DNA from: Marinobacter guineae
GTDB lineage: Bacteria > Pseudomonadota > Gammaproteobacteria > Pseudomonadales > Oleiphilaceae
Assembly: GCF_002744735.1 (NCBI RefSeq)
Contig: NZ_KZ319340.1
Coordinates: 248,001 to 312,000 of the forward strand
Direction: 5' to 3'
Length of the DNA: 64,000 bases
The translations under genes were made by a program, and so were the position numbers. Below the pieces are notes generated by a model. It was not told the origin of the DNA. It was given only the letters and a program-made list of their open reading frames with translations, and searched no databases. This document shows positions 61,457 to 64,000 of this stretch, piece by piece (the first letter of the stretch is position 1; each line of letters begins with the position of its first letter).

Positions 61457-61915
61457 TTAACGGCAACAGGCCTTGAATTTCTTCCCGCTACCGCAGGGGC
61501 AGGGTTCGTTGCGGCCGGGTTTCAGCTGGCCCTCACTGGTGCTTCCACGCAGGTAATACCAGCGACCGTCTTCCTGAACAAAGTCGGAGTTTTCTTCGAG
61601 AAACCCCCAGCCGCCGCCAAGGCGGTAATTCGCCCTGAAGTGGACGGTTCCTGTGTTGCCGAATTGGGCGCTGCCCAGAATCTGCAGTGAGGCCCAGTCC
61701 GGGGAGCCCTCAAGTGTCAGCGTCTGTGGCCGGGTGCTTTGGTGCCAGGTCGCCAGGAGATAATCGGGCAGATTCAGCACGAACGCGGCATACCGGGAGC
61801 GCATCAGGGCTTCTGGCGATGGCGCTGCGTCGCCCTGGTGAAAGGGCTGGCAACATTTTCTGTAGGGTTTTCCGCTGCCGCAGGGGCAGACGGTGTTTTC
61901 AGGCTGTTGTGTCAT
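61457..61915 (-). CDS. ychJ: YchJ-family SEC-C motif protein
   Basis: A 152-residue protein with SEC-C zinc motifs at both ends: VCPCGSGKPYRKCCQPF at the N-terminus and PCPCGSGKKFKACCR at the C-terminus. In between is the YchJ middle domain (ALMRSRYAAFVLNLPDYLL, then TWHQSTRP). This arrangement is that of E. coli YchJ (UPF0225). Function unknown. Confidence 0.9.
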   Translation of the reverse strand: MTQQPENTVCPCGSGKPYRKCCQPFHQGDAAPSPEALMRSRYAAFVLNLPDYLLATWHQSTRPQTLTLEGSPDWASLQILGSAQFGNTGTVHFRANYRLGGGWGFLEENSDFVQEDGRWYYLRGSTSEGQLKPGRNEPCPCGSGKKFKACCR

Positions 61916-62013
61916 TGGGCGTCACGATTTCCGCTATGCTGCTGTACCGGCAGTGTATCAACATCAACCCGACCCTGCCCTGGCCCTAACCCTCAACGCT
62001 CTGGTGATTTCTT

Positions 62014-62745
62014 TTGACGGATGTCTCGCTGTTACAGATTCTTCTGGCCAACCTGGCGGTTCTCGCCGGCGCCTGCCTGCAGGGCGTAGCCGGCTATGGC
62101 ATTGGCACCCTGGCGGCGCCGCTGCTGTTCCTGATCAGCCCGCTGTTCGTGCCCGGGCCGCTCACTCTGAACGCTTCCCTGCTGACCATCTTCATGCTGG
62201 CCCGTAACCGTCGGGCCCTCCAGGTTCGCGAGGTGCGCTTTGCAGTCGGGGGTGGGGTTGCCGGCGCGGTTCTGGCGGCACTGACCTTGCTCGTGATCTC
62301 CACCAAGGGGTTTGAGCTGATCTTCGGCGTTCTGATTCTCGCCGGAGTGTCCCTCAGCCTTGGCGGGCTCAAACCGGCCCTGAACGCCCGAAACAGTGTG
62401 ATGGCGGGCGCCGCCTCGACCTATATGGGCACGATCACGGCCGTCGGCGGCCCGCCCATTGCGCTTATCTACCAGAACGAGAAAGGGCCACTGGTGCGCG
62501 CGAACATGTCCGCGTTCTTTCTGGTTGCGAGCGTATTCAGCCTGGCCGCGCTGTTTGCCTCCGGCTACCTGGGTACCCGGGAGCTGGCTCTGTTTGCGGT
62601 GACCTTTCCGGGTGTTGGGGTGGGTTTCTGGTTATCCGGCAAACTGGTCAACCGCATGCCCTTCGATGGGCTTCGCCCGGTAATTCTGGCCATTGCGGCC
62701 ATCGCAGGAACCGCAGCCCTGATTCGCGGCCTGATCTCGCTGTGA
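62014..62745 (+). CDS. TauE/SafE-family permease
   Basis: Membrane protein, 243 residues, about eight helices, TauE/SafE-like (proposed sulfite or sulfoacetate export). GVAGYGIGTLAAPLLF near residue 22 and the second-half repeat TAVGGPPIALIYQ are the two family signatures. Only a TTG start (62014) is available: an in-frame TGA lies three codons upstream. The ribosome-binding site is weak. Confidence 0.83.
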   Translation: MTDVSLLQILLANLAVLAGACLQGVAGYGIGTLAAPLLFLISPLFVPGPLTLNASLLTIFMLARNRRALQVREVRFAVGGGVAGAVLAALTLLVISTKGFELIFGVLILAGVSLSLGGLKPALNARNSVMAGAASTYMGTITAVGGPPIALIYQNEKGPLVRANMSAFFLVASVFSLAALFASGYLGTRELALFAVTFPGVGVGFWLSGKLVNRMPFDGLRPVILAIAAIAGTAALIRGLISL

Positions 62746-62749
62746 GTAC

Positions 62750-63427
62750 CTAGCCCGCCCAGAGCCGGACCCGAAATCGGTTCTTGCGCCACAGGAATGC
62801 CAGCCAGAGTGCGTGGGCGTTGATCAGGAACGCCAGAATCCACTCAAAGGCATCGTCTTTACGGCTGTAGAACTCCGGTGCCACACCATTGAGTATCACC
62901 GAAAGAAGGCCGACACCCAGGGTCAGTTGGCAGAGATTCATCAGCCTTGAGCCCGCGTGTCTCCATTGCGGGTGGCTGCTCAACCCACCACTGACCAGTA
63001 ATTCACAGATAAACGTGAGCGAGAAATACAGAACCACGCCGATTCGGCGAGTCAGGTTAAACCCTTCTCCGGCGTGCCCCAGCGCGAGGGTATAGGCGCC
63101 GAGGGACACGCTGGCCACCAGCCCCAGCCAGGGAATCCAGGCAACGCCTGTTGAATGAACGCCCAACTGGCGCAGCCAACGGCTGTTCAGCCACCAGAAC
63201 AGGATACCCAGCAAAGCCGCAGGCAACATGGTGCCTTTGAAGATGAAATAAGAGGTGCCATACCGGCCTGTTCGGCTGATGCTGGTGCAGCTGTCCCAAT
63301 AAGGCATGCACAATTCCACATGCCCCTCCAGCACCGACACCCCAAAGGTGATATGGATGGTCAGAAGAGGCACAAGCCCGGCGGCAAGTGCCAGCCACCA
63401 GAGATGAAATGAACGATGGTCTGCCAT
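62750..63427 (-). CDS. Conserved membrane protein, Frag1/DRAM-like
   Basis: A 225-residue protein with about six hydrophobic helices. The first loop VSVLEGHVELCMPYWDSCTSISRTGRYG holds two Cys and the CTSISRTGR motif reminiscent of Frag1/DRAM/Sfk1 proteins. The assignment is tentative and the function unknown. It converges on the TauE-type gene with 4 bases between the stops. Confidence 0.72.
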   Translation of the reverse strand: MADHRSFHLWWLALAAGLVPLLTIHITFGVSVLEGHVELCMPYWDSCTSISRTGRYGTSYFIFKGTMLPAALLGILFWWLNSRWLRQLGVHSTGVAWIPWLGLVASVSLGAYTLALGHAGEGFNLTRRIGVVLYFSLTFICELLVSGGLSSHPQWRHAGSRLMNLCQLTLGVGLLSVILNGVAPEFYSRKDDAFEWILAFLINAHALWLAFLWRKNRFRVRLWAG

Positions 63428-63589
63428 GGCAGAAGGTCCTCAGCGCATCTCCGCGGAACGGAGGTCAACCCAACGAAATCGGTCGCTAACATACTGAATG
63501 AACATTATTTGACCAGATTTTGCAATCGGGTCCATCCTGTGGGGGTGATTTTGCATCAGAATGGGGCCTCAGGGAGTCAGGATTGGTTT

Positions 63590-64000
63590 ATGAGCGCACC
63601 GCATCAGGAAATTGTTGAAAGCCAGATCGATGTATCGGAACTCGCCATCGGCATGCATGTCATCCGCCTGGACCGCCCCTGGGAAGACACCAACTTCCTG
63701 CTTCAGGGATTTGTCATTCGTGATCAGTCCGAGATCGACGCCCTGCGCGCCCAGTGCGATTTTGTAGTGATTGAAGGGCGAGTCGACGGAACGCCCCGGG
63801 CAAAGCCTGAGAAAAGCAGCCTGAAGCCGTCGGGCCTGTTGCGCCTGTTCAAGCGAAAAACCGTTCCGGAGCCCGCCAACAGCACGGCCAAAACCGTGCC
63901 GCAGCGCAAGCGTGTCACGTACATCAACAAGGTAGATGCGGGAAAGGAGATGGAAACGGCGGTTATCCGCTTTGAGGAGGCCCAAAAGACCGCCAAGTCG
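63590..64000 (+). CDS. HD-GYP-type c-di-GMP phosphodiesterase, N-terminal part only
   Basis: The frame from ATG 63590 stays open to the window end (137 codons), so only the N-terminus is visible. It reads IDVSELAIGMHVIRLDRPWEDTNFLLQG split over residues about 13-40, the DUF3391 domain that precedes HD-GYP domains in many Gammaproteobacteria; then a Lys/Pro-rich linker. AGGA lies 7 bases before ATG. The catalytic domain is outside the window, so the enzymatic role is inferred from the N-terminal domain. Confidence 0.8.
   Translation, partial: MSAPHQEIVESQIDVSELAIGMHVIRLDRPWEDTNFLLQGFVIRDQSEIDALRAQCDFVVIEGRVDGTPRAKPEKSSLKPSGLLRLFKRKTVPEPANSTAKTVPQRKRVTYINKVDAGKEMETAVIRFEEAQKTAKS

Noticed and set aside
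1..64000. Insertion sequences, prophage, CRISPR arrays, tRNA or rRNA genes
   Set aside because: No transposase or integrase, no regularly spaced repeats, and no cloverleaf or rRNA-like sequence noticed on reading the intergenic regions; a tRNAscan or covariance search would confirm.

Overview
The window is gene-dense, G+C-rich bacterial chromosome with no mobile element, tRNA, rRNA or CRISPR array that I can see. A TeaABCD-type ectoine TRAP transporter, a PilU-type pilus motor, LutABC with a Dld-II-type lactate dehydrogenase and two polyamine-type ABC transporters point to a marine, moderately halotolerant Gammaproteobacterium. Marinobacter or a close relative is my best guess, inferred from gene content and not from a database match.

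Layout. 1-3.7 kb: pilus/secretion motor ATPases (the first cut by the window edge), then a small membrane protein. 3.7-10.4 kb (minus): a branched-chain-amino-acid-type ABC transporter (two ATPases, two permeases, binding protein) translationally coupled to a long-chain acyl-CoA synthetase. 10.6 kb (plus): an enoyl-CoA hydratase. 11.4-24.7 kb (minus): a long catabolic cluster of SDR, acyl-CoA dehydrogenase, APH-fold kinase, DUF6285-like protein, acyl-CoA ligase, a second Liv-type ABC transporter, a TetR regulator, an aldehyde dehydrogenase and a class III CoA-transferase. Its first five genes match the composition of the Pseudomonas putida levulinate (lva) pathway and of the animal ACAD10/ACAD11 4-hydroxyacid route, but here they sit next to an ABC importer. 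A nitroreductase is divergent from it at 24.9 kb.

25.6-32.4 kb: lactate utilisation locus lutABC plus dld-II (minus), divergent from a PdhR/LldR-like GntR regulator. The intergenic region has two ATTGGTNNNACCAAT-type operators and a perfect 24-bp palindrome between them. 32.4-38.8 kb: an orphan ParA ATPase, a stand-alone OvoA-C-terminal-type methyltransferase, eutBC without microcompartment genes, a metallophosphatase, a luciferase-like flavoenzyme and a small alpha/beta hydrolase. 39-42.5 kb: teaABCD. 42.5-45.5 kb: a 7TM diguanylate cyclase and an unusual monooxygenase-like/DCC fusion protein.

45.6-53.4 kb (minus): two complete polyamine-type ABC transporters back to back, the second a clear potABCD. 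53.6-56.4 kb: a TRAP binding protein without its membrane subunits beside a chemoreceptor. 56.7-64 kb: a SixA-CHAD fusion overlapping a DCC protein, a DMT permease, a DUF2235 hydrolase, small conserved proteins (DUF3565, rhodanese, YchJ), a TauE-type permease, a membrane protein, and the start of an HD-GYP protein cut by the right edge.

The main theme is uptake and CoA-dependent catabolism of organic acids, polyamines, lactate, ethanolamine and compatible solutes, together with c-di-GMP and chemotaxis functions.
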